NCBI GenBank assembly: GCA_015065385.1
Contig: SVQK01000122.1
Coordinates: 1-56,540 of the forward strand
Source of the DNA: Oscillospiraceae bacterium
Lineage (GTDB): Bacteria; Bacillota; Clostridia; Oscillospirales; CAG-272
DNA length: 56,540 nucleotides
Direction: 5' to 3'
Of this stretch, positions 23,283 through 31,420 are shown piece by piece. A program made the translations under genes and the position numbers. The notes beneath the pieces were generated by a model. It was not told the DNA's origin. It made no database searches and was given only the letters and a program-made list of their open reading frames with translations. The first letter of the stretch is position 1. Each line of letters opens with the position of its first letter.

Positions 23283-26042
23283 TCAGTTCCAGCCGCCGTC
23301 GTCTCCGGAGAGGGGCCAGGTGAAGATCGGCGCGCCGTCGTTTCCCGCGGAGGACTGGGAGTCGTCGGGCCATCCGTCCGGATCCGTGCCGTTCTCCCAG
23401 CCGCTGTCGTTTCCGTCCGGTTCCCATGGCGAGGGCTCCGGTTCGTCCGCCGACTGCGGTGCCTCCGGTCCGTCCGTTGACTGCGGTGCCTCCGGTTCGG
23501 CGGGTTCCTGTACAGTCGGCTCCGGTTCAGCCGGTTCCACGGCCGGACGGGTCGCGGGATCCCGGTTGTCCGTCCACAGCTCCGTGTCGCCATCCCCGGC
23601 GGGAACCTGAATCCAGCCGGTGACCTCGTCCGAGAGGCGCGCGTCCCGGAAGAACCAGTCCCATCCGTCGGGCATTTCGAGCCGGAAAGCCGCGCTCTGC
23701 GGGATGCGCACGCGGATGAACGCCACCTCCGTCCCTTCGTTCAGAACGTGGAACGCGGCGATCCGGACGCTGTCCCACGGCGCGAGGAAGTCCTCCCCGG
23801 CAAAGACGCCGTAGTAGAAGCGGGTTTCCTCTTCGACGGCCCCTTCGTCCACGGTCTGACGGGACCGGAGGGCGAGCGTGTCACGGTCGGCGGTGATGCG
23901 GATATACCGCTCTTCCCCGAGAGGAACATAGAACATCCGGTCGCCCGTTCCGTTTCCGCCGTTCACGGGAACCAGCTCTTTCAGGGCTCCGCTTTTCAGC
24001 GCGTTCTCGAGGAGGGAGGTGACGGCGTCGTCGTGCGCATAGGCAGCGTCGGGATTCTTGACCACGTCCCCGTACGAGGCGACGTAGGAGGTCCATCCGT
24101 CCTCCGCTTTCATCCGGACCGCGCCGATTTCGGCGGATTCTCCGGAGCCGTTTTTGACGTAGCGGATCCACGAGCTCCCGTCCTTCCGGAAGGAGACGGT
24201 CCCGTCCCCGCCCTCCATTGTGACGGAGCCGTACCGCGCGACAAGGGAGGATACCGCGTTCGCCCCGATCAGGCCTGCCGCGCTGAGTTCGGAGACGTCC
24301 GCCGGTGTGACCTTCGCCGCGCCCGTGACCCAGATCTCATGGGACTGACCGTCCGCAGCCGCCTGGAAAGAACCGGGCGCGGGCTGGGTGCGGTCCGCGT
24401 CGTACCAGTATTCCGCGTCGGAGAGGAAGGAGAGCCGGAACGCCCACCCCGCCGGGATAGCAAAGGAGAGATCCTCCGCCGGGGCGTTGACCCATTCGAC
24501 GTGATAGACGACGGTCCGCTCTTCGCCGAGGGAGGAGAAAATGGCCTCGTCCGTCTTCGCGCCTCCGCGGGTGACGGTCAGGGAGGAGAGCGCGTGGGCG
24601 TTCGTTCCCGTGGTGTCCGTCTCGATGGAGCGGAGGAGCAGGCTGTCCTTCTCCACAATGATCCGGGACATGACGGGAACGCCGTTCTGCATGGACCGCA
24701 CGGTGAAGAGCACCGAGGATCCGGAGACGGTCACGCTCCCCACGGATCCGGCCGGGATGAAGGAGGAGATCAGGTTTTCCGTCGAGACCGTGTTGTCGGC
24801 GGATTTGAACGCGTACCCGTTTTTGTCGGGATAGCGCACGCCGTCCCTGAGATACCGCCGCTCGGAGGGGCTTCCGGACAGCGTGTCGGTGTAGACGACG
24901 ATCTGCCGCCCGTCGCTCTCGTAGGCGACCGCTTCTTCGGTCTTCGCCTTTCCGTTCTCCTCGGTCTTGAAGACGTAGCCCGCCGATCCGTGGACGGGAA
25001 GCAGGGCGGAGAGGGCGTTTGCCTTCCGCACGTCTTCCAGCGTGAAGGTCAGCTCCTCGGGCGAGAGGGAATAGTAGTCCGTCAGAGCCGCCGTGATCCG
25101 CTCCGCTCCGAACCGGTCCGCCCCGAGGGTGTAGGTCACCTGCCGGGATACGGTCCCGTCCTCGTTGTAGGAGGTGAAGGATTTGATTTCGTAGGACCGG
25201 GCGTCGAGGGTGAAGTCCGCGCGCCGCGTCCCGTCTTTGCTTTCGCAGCGGACGAGGATCCCGTCCGTGGTTTCCGAAGGTTCTGCCTCGGCCTCTTCCT
25301 GTCCCTCTTCTCCGGGCTCCGCTTCCTGCGACGGTTCCGGTTTCGGGCGTTCGATCCGGCTCAGCGTCCCGTCCAGATACGGGGCGAAGGGATTGTCAAA
25401 CGCGGTGAAGGCTCTTGCGTCTTCGCTCAGGGAGACGGGGACGGCGGGATTGTCGTAGTCGGCGGCGGAGGCGTACAGCGTCACCCCGTCCGCGGTCCGA
25501 ACGGTCCCGAAACATCCCGACGGCGTTCCTCTCATATCGCAGAACTCCACGGAAGCCCGTCCGCCGGGGGTGTCGATGAGGTAGTGATAGCCCTTCCGCG
25601 GTCCGTTCACCGTCGCCTCCTCGGTCAGCACGCAGCCGTACCGGGCGACGAGCAGGGCCGTTTCGTTGGCGGCGGCGGCGTTTTTCAGCGTCAGGGCGCG
25701 GGAGGAGGCTTGTCCGGAAGTCCCGGAAGAACCGGAGGAGAAGGGATCGGGTTCAGCCTCCGTCTCCTCCCCTTCGTCCGGCTTGCCGATGTTCGCCTCC
25801 GGGTCTTCGCCGTCCGGGGGAGTTTCTGTCTCCGCTTCGGTTTCCGCGTCTCCGGGATGGACGATCGGCGGCGGGGGGCCTTCCACGAGTCCGGTTTCGC
25901 CGGTCTGGGCAGGGGGAGCGTATTCCTCCCGGAACTGCCCGGCGAACTCCGTGATGTCGCTGAGGCTGCACCCCGCGGACGCCGTACCGGCAGCAAGAAG
26001 CAGCGCGGCAAGGAGAACGGATATGCGTGATGGTTGTTTCAT
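23283..26042 (-). CDS. large lipoprotein with repeated C-terminal-type domain
   Basis: 919 aa. Lipoprotein signal 'TASAGCS' (C25), then a low-complexity Glu/Pro-rich spacer (about 45-105). The rest contains at least two units that each end in a similar block: 'WAFRLSFLSDAEYWYDADRT' leading to 'EIWVTGAA', and 'FRLEMPDGWDWFFRDARLSD' leading to 'ELWTDNRD'. The same block closes the neighbouring 506-aa lipoprotein. The C-terminus (about 830-919) is Pro-, Glu- and Asp-rich. I recognise no catalytic motif and no family. It lies 61 bp downstream of the 506-aa lipoprotein gene and 129 bp upstream of the SPFH gene, within the same operon. RBS is weak. Confidence 0.75.
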   Translation of the reverse strand: MKQPSRISVLLAALLLAAGTASAGCSLSDITEFAGQFREEYAPPAQTGETGLVEGPPPPIVHPGDAETEAETETPPDGEDPEANIGKPDEGEETEAEPDPFSSGSSGTSGQASSRALTLKNAAAANETALLVARYGCVLTEEATVNGPRKGYHYLIDTPGGRASVEFCDMRGTPSGCFGTVRTADGVTLYASAADYDNPAVPVSLSEDARAFTAFDNPFAPYLDGTLSRIERPKPEPSQEAEPGEEGQEEAEAEPSETTDGILVRCESKDGTRRADFTLDARSYEIKSFTSYNEDGTVSRQVTYTLGADRFGAERITAALTDYYSLSPEELTFTLEDVRKANALSALLPVHGSAGYVFKTEENGKAKTEEAVAYESDGRQIVVYTDTLSGSPSERRYLRDGVRYPDKNGYAFKSADNTVSTENLISSFIPAGSVGSVTVSGSSVLFTVRSMQNGVPVMSRIIVEKDSLLLRSIETDTTGTNAHALSSLTVTRGGAKTDEAIFSSLGEERTVVYHVEWVNAPAEDLSFAIPAGWAFRLSFLSDAEYWYDADRTQPAPGSFQAAADGQSHEIWVTGAAKVTPADVSELSAAGLIGANAVSSLVARYGSVTMEGGDGTVSFRKDGSSWIRYVKNGSGESAEIGAVRMKAEDGWTSYVASYGDVVKNPDAAYAHDDAVTSLLENALKSGALKELVPVNGGNGTGDRMFYVPLGEERYIRITADRDTLALRSRQTVDEGAVEEETRFYYGVFAGEDFLAPWDSVRIAAFHVLNEGTEVAFIRVRIPQSAAFRLEMPDGWDWFFRDARLSDEVTGWIQVPAGDGDTELWTDNRDPATRPAVEPAEPEPTVQEPAEPEAPQSTDGPEAPQSADEPEPSPWEPDGNDSGWENGTDPDGWPDDSQSSAGNDGAPIFTWPLSGDDGGWN

Positions 26043-26103
26043 GGTCGATCGGCCTGTATCTTCGTCAGTTTCAATATCGGATGCGCGGGCTGTTTTTCGG
26101 GGA

Positions 26104-27624
26104 TCATCCCGCGGCGTTGGTGGCCCAGAGCGTCAGGTCTTCTTCTCCGGGTTCTATGGGGTTGTCCACGGCGCCTGTAAACCCTTCGTTGGCGTAGAGA
26201 AAGAGATCTCCCCACGCGATCAGAGTGAGCTTCCATTCCTTCGGCACATGGAGGTAATAGTCGATCGGCGCGGGATTGAGTCCGCCCTCGTACCATGTGC
26301 CCTTGACGCGGATGATCCGCTGGTTCGAGACGTCCTTCCGGAGGGGGGCCATGAAGTCCTCGGCCTTGTCCCGTCCGTATTCCGCGGTGCGGGAGTAGGT
26401 CAGCGTCCCGTCGGCGTTATACCGCTCGAAGGAGACCACCGCCAGCGAATCGGCGAGGACGGTGTAGACGAGAGTTTCGCCCTCGAGGATCTCGGGAGCG
26501 GTCCGGAAGGTCACGGTGTCCCCGCCAGTCTCGAGGATTTCGGCGGGCGCGTTGTAAAAGTCGTAGAAGAACTCAATGTCGCCGGGATAGGTCCCCGCGG
26601 GCGTCGAATCTCCCAGAGCGAAGGAGGCGGAAACCCCTTCGCCGTCCGCCGAGGCATAGAGGATGTTCTCCCCGTCCCAGAAGGAGTAGTTCGTATAGGT
26701 GTACGGCGTCATGGCATCGTCGTAGGCATGCCCTTCGGTGACGGACAGAATGCCGGGATCGTCCACCAGATAGTACGAATCCGACGTGACGTTTCCCGGG
26801 GTCTCGTAGTACGACGTCTCCCTGACGTGGAATCCGCCGTAGGTCATAACGAGATTCCCCACCAGATTGGCCTCGGTGAGGTGCTCCCACGTCAGCTGTC
26901 TTTGTAGGTCTTCGGTCCCGCCCTCCGGTTCGTCCCATGAGAAATCGGTGAGGAACAGATAGACAAGGGGCGGGGCGGCGTTTTCACCGGCGTCCGGAGG
27001 ATTCTCGAACGCGGCGTACAAAAGGCACCGGCGGACCCCTTCGTCGAGGTGATCCTCCACGGAGACGATCCATGTGCCGTCCTCCTGTTCAGCGGAGAGC
27101 GCGCGCCATACGCCGAGCGTATCGTCGAGCATTTTTGCGTAGTCGTCGAACCGGAATCCCGGCACGCCGTCTCTTGTCTCGGCTTCGGCGCCTTCCAGCC
27201 CGAGCCAGTCGGGCCGCGGGAGGGGATCTTCGCCCGGACGGAGCGCGGAGCAGATCGCCTCGGCTGCCGTTTCCGGGATCCACGCGGCCTCGTCCGGTCC
27301 GGTCTGACGGGCGGTCATGGCGGCGTAGTACCCGACCGCGCTCCAGAGTCCGCCCGGATCGTCCAGATGGTCCCTCCCCCATCCCACGAGCGTCATGGCG
27401 AGCGCTTCGCTGAGCGTCTTCTCGTCGGGAAGGAACGCAGGGGCTTCCGGCGCGGGTTCGGGTTCGGGATCGGCGGGGACAGGATCGGGAACGGCTGTCG
27501 TCTCCGTCTGATCCGCGCCGCCCTGCGTCCCGTCGATCTTCTCCAGCCTGATACAGCCGGAGGACGAGAGGAGAAGGACGGAAAGGAGCAGGGGAAGAAC
27601 GCGGCTGCGCAGGACTTTCTTCAT
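26104..27624 (-). CDS. lipoprotein, first gene of the envelope operon
   Basis: 506 aa. Signal 'LLLSSSGC' (C24), short Thr/Pro/Glu-rich spacer, then an unrecognised domain with 'MTLVGWGRDHLDDPGGLWSA', 'DEAAWIPETAAEAICSALRP', and a middle beta region. The C-terminal block 'DYYLHVPKEWKLTLIAWGD' to 'LTLWATNAAG' recurs twice in the downstream 919-aa lipoprotein. ATG 27624 is preferred over 27648, since a GAGG-type site precedes it and the lipoprotein signal then has normal length. A consensus promoter lies 160-190 bp upstream. Function unknown; I infer an exposed partner of the SPFH/TPM complex. Confidence 0.75.
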   Translation of the reverse strand: MKKVLRSRVLPLLLSVLLLSSSGCIRLEKIDGTQGGADQTETTAVPDPVPADPEPEPAPEAPAFLPDEKTLSEALAMTLVGWGRDHLDDPGGLWSAVGYYAAMTARQTGPDEAAWIPETAAEAICSALRPGEDPLPRPDWLGLEGAEAETRDGVPGFRFDDYAKMLDDTLGVWRALSAEQEDGTWIVSVEDHLDEGVRRCLLYAAFENPPDAGENAAPPLVYLFLTDFSWDEPEGGTEDLQRQLTWEHLTEANLVGNLVMTYGGFHVRETSYYETPGNVTSDSYYLVDDPGILSVTEGHAYDDAMTPYTYTNYSFWDGENILYASADGEGVSASFALGDSTPAGTYPGDIEFFYDFYNAPAEILETGGDTVTFRTAPEILEGETLVYTVLADSLAVVSFERYNADGTLTYSRTAEYGRDKAEDFMAPLRKDVSNQRIIRVKGTWYEGGLNPAPIDYYLHVPKEWKLTLIAWGDLFLYANEGFTGAVDNPIEPGEEDLTLWATNAAG

Positions 27625-27782
27625 GCTGATACCTCGTATATCGGTCATCCGGAACGAAAACCGCTCCGGGCACGGATTTCACGCCGCCGTCACCCCCCGC
27701 CGCGCCTCCTGTTCGGAACGCTGAAACCGGGGATTCCGGGCGATTTTCCGCAGAAATGCCGGGAAGATCTGTCTTCAATCGT

Positions 27783-27811
27783 ATTATAGCAAATCAAGGG
27801 GCGTCTGTCAA
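27783..27811 (-). promoter_or_regulatory. sigma-A promoter of the seven-gene envelope operon
   Basis: Minus strand: TTGACA (27806-27811), 17 bp, TATAAT (27783-27788). No other strong promoter is visible before the terminator at 18067-18111, so one transcript of about 9.7 kb is likely. Confidence 0.75.
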
Positions 27812-28018
27812 CCGAGAGAAGGAAAAATGAGAAGGCGGACAGGGCGCGGAGCCTTTTGAGAAGCCGGATCCCGCCCTGCGATTAAATTCCGGTGAGAACC
27901 GTTCTCATCCCGCCTCATACGAATCTCATTCTAAAAGGGGGGACGCGGCTTTCTTTCGGAGAAAGCCTGGCAAAGAACTTTATGGGGAGTAGGTAATGGA
28001 TCGGCTATACCAATCAAG
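27812..28018. other. intergenic segment with two inverted repeats
   Basis: TGAGAAC-C-GTTCTCA (about 27892-27906) is a perfect 15-bp palindrome. GGCTTTCT-TTCGG-AGAAAGCC (27947-27967) is a perfect hairpin. From about 27997 the GGATCGGCTATA arm pairs with TATAGCCATCC inside the adjacent repeat. No gene is seen. Confidence 0.45.
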
Positions 28019-28159
28019 TGAAGCTGAGGCTTCGACACACCAATATAGCCATCCAACCTTATCAGAGTTATCGCACGCGAGCTCATCGCACGGCGATTCG
28101 CACCCTACATGGAGCGATCAAAACCCATATAGTTTAGCTTTTTTGGCTGAGAACAGTAT
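28019..28159 (+). repeat. dispersed 141-bp repeat, copy A
   Basis: Matches 56400-56540 in inverted orientation with 8 differences in 141 positions (about 94%). Starts at a GAAGC-TGA-GGCTTC hairpin, contains two ATCGCACG direct repeats, and ends in GGCTGAGAACAGTAT. The last 22 bp also match 14984-15005. The end abuts, and supplies the first base of, the complementary stop codon of the DUF4091 gene (28159-28161). Confidence 0.85.
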
Positions 28160-29709
28160 CAGTCAGACAGCGCCGCGAGCAGTCTGCGCTTCGCCGCCGT
28201 GAAGGCCGCCACGTCATATTCCACGTCCTTGAAGGAGCGGAACACGGAGGCGCAGATCTCGTCCGCCAGAGCCTTGTCGCGCGCCGCGAGGACTTTCAGC
28301 ATCTCATATTCCTCCGCGCCTTCCCGCTCCGCCTCCAGACGGATGGAGAGCCACGGGCCGTCCGTTCCGGGGTAGAGGATGTGCGTGTCGCCCGCGGGCA
28401 GGAAGCAGACGGCGTCGGTGTTGTGGTGTTCCGGGCAGTTCAGCTCGAAGGGATCCTGACCGGGCTGATAGCAGTTCGCCGCCCAGTGGAGGAAGCCCGT
28501 GAGGTCGTATTTGTAGTTGCCCCAGTGCAGATAGCGGGTGGAGAGGAGCGGATAGTCCATGAACCGGTTGATGTAGCCGTACTCTCTGGGACCGCAGCAG
28601 ACGTAGTGCCAGATTTCCGCGCCGTTCTGCCGGAAGGTCTCGATCTCGGCCCGGTGCCTGTCGTATTCCGCGTTGAGGGGGACCCAGACGTCCAGGGCGC
28701 CGTGGAGGTTGCCGTAGGACATGGCGTCGCAGAGTCGGATCTCCGGAACGATCTTGTGGATCAGGCCGCAGAGGGCGCGGAACTCGGTCGCGTTCTCGGC
28801 GTTCGGCTCGTCGGCCACGCCCATCACGCAGTCCTTCGTCCATCCGTGCTCGTCCAGCACCGCTTTCAGGGCGGGGAGGTACTGGGTCAGATAGCAGTAG
28901 CCCTCGTAGGACATGGAGGGGATCGACCCGCGCAGAAGGATGGTGGAGGCCGACCAGCTCTTCCGCCAGCCGACGGAGGGCAGGTTGAAATACTTCATGC
29001 CCGCCGCACGGTAGGTCTCGATCGTCTTTACAAGGCCCGAGAAGTCGAACTCCCACTTGTTCGGGGAGACCTCCTTCGCCCCGACGCCGCCCACATACAT
29101 CATGTTCTGATGCAGTCTGCGGAGCGCGGCGAGGTACTTCCGGTCCATCGCGCCGTACTCCGGAGTGCCGGGGGTGAGCCCGTGCCATTTCTCGAGCGGA
29201 GCGCGGCTGTATCCGAGGATGATCTTGAGCGTCTCCTCCGGCAGGACCGCAGAGTAGATTTCGAGCGTTCCCGGGATCTGTTGCCCGTTGACGGAGACGG
29301 TGAAGGGATACGTTCCGGGCGCGGCGTCCCGTTCCGTTTTGAGCGCGATATAGAGGCCGCCCTGCTTTTCCTCTCCCTCGACGTCCACCGTGCCGTCAAA
29401 GGTGCGCAGGCAGTCGTAGAGACGGTAGGGCGCGATCCGCTCGGGCCAGTGGGGCTTTCTCCCGTCGTCCGGGATGCCGTGGTTGCGCTCGACCATGACG
29501 GAGCGGAGCGAATAGATTTCCGGGACAACGCCGTCGGGCAGGCCGCAGAAGTCCACGCTCACGGCGGGGGAATCCAGATCGCGGAGGAGCAGCTGGAAGG
29601 AGGCGTATCCTCCCCGGGCGGTAAAGGTTTCGGCTTCCGCGGACGAGGTCTTGTATTCGAAGACGTCCGGATAGGTGAATTCGGCGGATGAAACGACGGT
29701 ATAGCGCAT
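28159..29709 (-). CDS. DUF4091 domain glycoside-hydrolase-like protein
   Basis: 516 aa, no signal peptide. An N-terminal beta domain (to about 165) precedes a TIM-barrel-like middle ('GYSRAPLEKWHGLTPGTPEY', 'CVMGVADEPNAENATEFRAL', 'GAEIWHYVCCGPREYGY'), and a C-terminal DUF4091 block 'LSTRYLHWGNYKYDLTGFLH' with 'WLSIRLEAEREGAEEYEML'. DUF4091 proteins are putative glycosidases related to GH-A barrels; the Glu in 'VADEPNAE' is a candidate catalytic residue. The substrate is unknown. GAGGAGG precedes ATG 29709. The stop codon lies exactly at the end of repeat copy A, so the last residues may have been set by that insertion. Confidence 0.85.
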   Translation of the reverse strand: MRYTVVSSAEFTYPDVFEYKTSSAEAETFTARGGYASFQLLLRDLDSPAVSVDFCGLPDGVVPEIYSLRSVMVERNHGIPDDGRKPHWPERIAPYRLYDCLRTFDGTVDVEGEEKQGGLYIALKTERDAAPGTYPFTVSVNGQQIPGTLEIYSAVLPEETLKIILGYSRAPLEKWHGLTPGTPEYGAMDRKYLAALRRLHQNMMYVGGVGAKEVSPNKWEFDFSGLVKTIETYRAAGMKYFNLPSVGWRKSWSASTILLRGSIPSMSYEGYCYLTQYLPALKAVLDEHGWTKDCVMGVADEPNAENATEFRALCGLIHKIVPEIRLCDAMSYGNLHGALDVWVPLNAEYDRHRAEIETFRQNGAEIWHYVCCGPREYGYINRFMDYPLLSTRYLHWGNYKYDLTGFLHWAANCYQPGQDPFELNCPEHHNTDAVCFLPAGDTHILYPGTDGPWLSIRLEAEREGAEEYEMLKVLAARDKALADEICASVFRSFKDVEYDVAAFTAAKRRLLAALSD

Positions 29710-29760
29710 GGTGATTCCTCCTCAAAGGCCGCGCGTGGTTCTGCGGCGGATTCTGCCGTT

Positions 29761-29789
29761 ATTTTACCGGAAAAACAATGGATAATCAA
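29761..29789 (-). promoter_or_regulatory. promoter of the DUF4091 gene
   Basis: Minus strand: TTGATT (29784-29789), 17 bp, TAAAAT (29761-29766). Divergent from the GH16 promoter 34 bp away. Confidence 0.6.
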
Positions 29790-29822
29790 CCCTGTTTCTG
29801 TGAAAAAATCATGTTTTCTCCC

Positions 29823-29851
29823 TTGTATTCCGCGCAGGAACTTGCTATAAT
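29823..29851 (+). promoter_or_regulatory. promoter of the GH16 gene
   Basis: TTGTAT (29823-29828), 17 bp, TATAAT (29846-29851), with an extended -10 TGC in front. Confidence 0.75.
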
Positions 29852-29904
29852 GAGAACTGAGGACTGCGGAACAGACTGAAATCAAGCGAAAAGGAGACGG
29901 ATCC

Positions 29905-30618
29905 ATGAGCGGCGAAAGAACCATGACCATCGGCTCCCGCGAATACCGGCTGAGCTTTGAGGACAACTTTGAGGGCGACTCCCTCGATCTTACGAAATGG
30001 TCCCTCTGCCCGGAGGGAAGACGGCAGGATATCGGAGGAGAGTGGGCGGATTCCGAGACCTCCGTGCACGACGGCAATCTGTGGCTGCGGGCGAGGATCC
30101 GGGAGGACGGCGTCCCCGTTTCCGGCGGGATCAGGACCCTCGGCAAATTCGCCCAGACCCGCGGCTATTTCGAATGCCGGATGATGTTCCCGAAGACCAC
30201 CGGATTCTGGGGCGCGTTCTGGATGATGTGCGGCAGGGTCGGAAAGGTGGACGGCTCGGCGGTGTCCGGCGCGGAGATCGATATCATCGAGAGCGGGGAG
30301 TGCGCGCGGCGGGGCGTCAACCACGCGATCCACTGGGACGGCTACGGCGACGCGCACAAATCGGTGTCCGAGGTGATCCCGAAGGTCCCGGAGCTTTACG
30401 AGGGGTTTCATACTTACGCCTTCCAGTGGACGGAGGAGGAGTACGTCTTCTTCATCGACGGGCGGGAGACGTGGCGGACTTCGGAGCCCGGCATCTGCGC
30501 CTTCCCCGGCTATATGAAGGTCACGACGGAATTCGGATCCTGGGCCGCCCCCATCGTCCCGGACGAGCTGCCGGACTACTGCCGCGTCGATTACGTCAGA
30601 GCATGGGCGGAGGCCTGA
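29905..30618 (+). CDS. glycoside hydrolase family 16 protein
   Basis: 237 aa. The GH16 active-site strand is 'EIDIIES' with nucleophile E124, D126 and acid/base E129. Other landmarks are 'GYFECRMMFPKTTGFWGAFW' before it, and 'GFHTYAFQWTEEEYVFFIDG' after it. Family members cleave beta-1,3(4)-glucans, laminarin, carrageenan or agar. The protein is essentially only the catalytic jelly-roll, with no signal peptide, binding module or anchor, so it should be cytoplasmic; this is unusual for GH16. AAAGGAG precedes ATG 29905. The next gene, a DUF1080 protein, has its own promoter. Confidence 0.9.
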   Translation: MSGERTMTIGSREYRLSFEDNFEGDSLDLTKWSLCPEGRRQDIGGEWADSETSVHDGNLWLRARIREDGVPVSGGIRTLGKFAQTRGYFECRMMFPKTTGFWGAFWMMCGRVGKVDGSAVSGAEIDIIESGECARRGVNHAIHWDGYGDAHKSVSEVIPKVPELYEGFHTYAFQWTEEEYVFFIDGRETWRTSEPGICAFPGYMKVTTEFGSWAAPIVPDELPDYCRVDYVRAWAEA

Positions 30619-30634
30619 CGCTTTCGGAATCCGC

Positions 30635-30663
30635 TTGACACCGGCGGCCCGGGGTGGTATAAT
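30635..30663 (+). promoter_or_regulatory. sigma-A promoter of the DUF1080 gene
   Basis: TTGACA (30635-30640), 17 bp, TATAAT (30658-30663). Transcription should begin near 30671. Confidence 0.8.
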
Positions 30664-30709
30664 AGGCCCCGGAGATCTCCGCCGGATGGGCGAAAGGAAG
30701 GTATTCTCT

Positions 30710-31285
30710 GTGGAAAAAGTCATTCTCTTTGACGGAACGTCCCTCGACAAATGGATGAACCGGGACGGCTCCCCGGTCGGCTGGGCTGTGGAAAACGGCG
30801 TCATGACCGTGACGCACGGCGACATCATCTCGAAGGAAACATACGGCGACGCCCATATCCATGTGGAATGGATGGAGCCGGACATGCCGTGGGCATCCGG
30901 TCAGGGCAAGGGAAACAGCGGCGTGTACGTCCACGGCTGCTACGAGATTCAGGTGCTGGATTCCTACGGGATCGAGAAGCCGGATTTCTCCGACTGCGGC
31001 GCGGTCTACTCCATGTACGCTCCCCTCACGAACGCCTGCAAGCCGGCCCTGTGGTGGCAGACCTACGACATCTACGTCCGCGCGCCCCGCTTCGAGGACG
31101 GGAAGGTCGTGAAAAACGGCTTTATGACGGTGCTTCAGAACGGGATCGTGATCCACAACAACATCGAGCTGACCCGGAATACCCCCGGCGGCGTGACGGA
31201 CCATGTTGTGGCGGAAGGTCCCCTGCTTCTTCAGGATCACGGCAACCCGGTCTCCTTCCGGAACGTCTGGTTCGAGCGGCTGTAA
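30710..31285 (+). CDS. DUF1080 protein (3-keto-disaccharide hydrolase family)
   Basis: 191 aa from GTG 30710, chosen because AAGGAAGG stands eight bases in front; ATG 30686 would leave only a 15-nt leader. It is a single DUF1080 jelly-roll: 'ILFDGTSLDKWMNRDGSP', 'GKGNSGVYVHGCYEIQVLDS', and a closing 'LQDHGNPVSFRNVWFERL'. The family hydrolyses 3-keto-glycosides formed by a dehydrogenase or is found as a sugar-binding module. No signal peptide, so it is cytoplasmic. No 3-dehydrogenase gene is seen nearby. A terminator follows 58 bp after the stop. Confidence 0.88.
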   Translation: MEKVILFDGTSLDKWMNRDGSPVGWAVENGVMTVTHGDIISKETYGDAHIHVEWMEPDMPWASGQGKGNSGVYVHGCYEIQVLDSYGIEKPDFSDCGAVYSMYAPLTNACKPALWWQTYDIYVRAPRFEDGKVVKNGFMTVLQNGIVIHNNIELTRNTPGGVTDHVVAEGPLLLQDHGNPVSFRNVWFERL

Positions 31286-31342
31286 AGCGGGCGATTTATC
31301 AAAGAAAAATATATCGGCACAGTATAACTACCGCCGGAAAGC

Positions 31343-31377
31343 GGACAGGCTGGGCGTGACCCGGTCTGTCCTTTTTT
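31343..31377 (+). terminator. rho-independent terminator after DUF1080 gene
   Basis: GGACAG-G-CTGGG and CCCGG-T-CTGTCC form a stem (31343-31371) followed by TTTTTT. Confidence 0.8.
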
Positions 31378-31420
31378 CAGGGCAAAAATCGCACAGAGAG
31401 CATAGAGCGGAGCGGAGAGA

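Noticed and set aside
23748-26030. 760-codon plus-strand frame opposite the large lipoprotein
   Set aside because: Arg/Gly/Val-rich with no domain; the minus strand has a lipoprotein signal and repeats.
27996-28202. 68-codon plus-strand frame across repeat copy A
   Set aside because: Covers the repeat and runs into the antisense of the DUF4091 gene; the repeat itself is non-coding in copy B.
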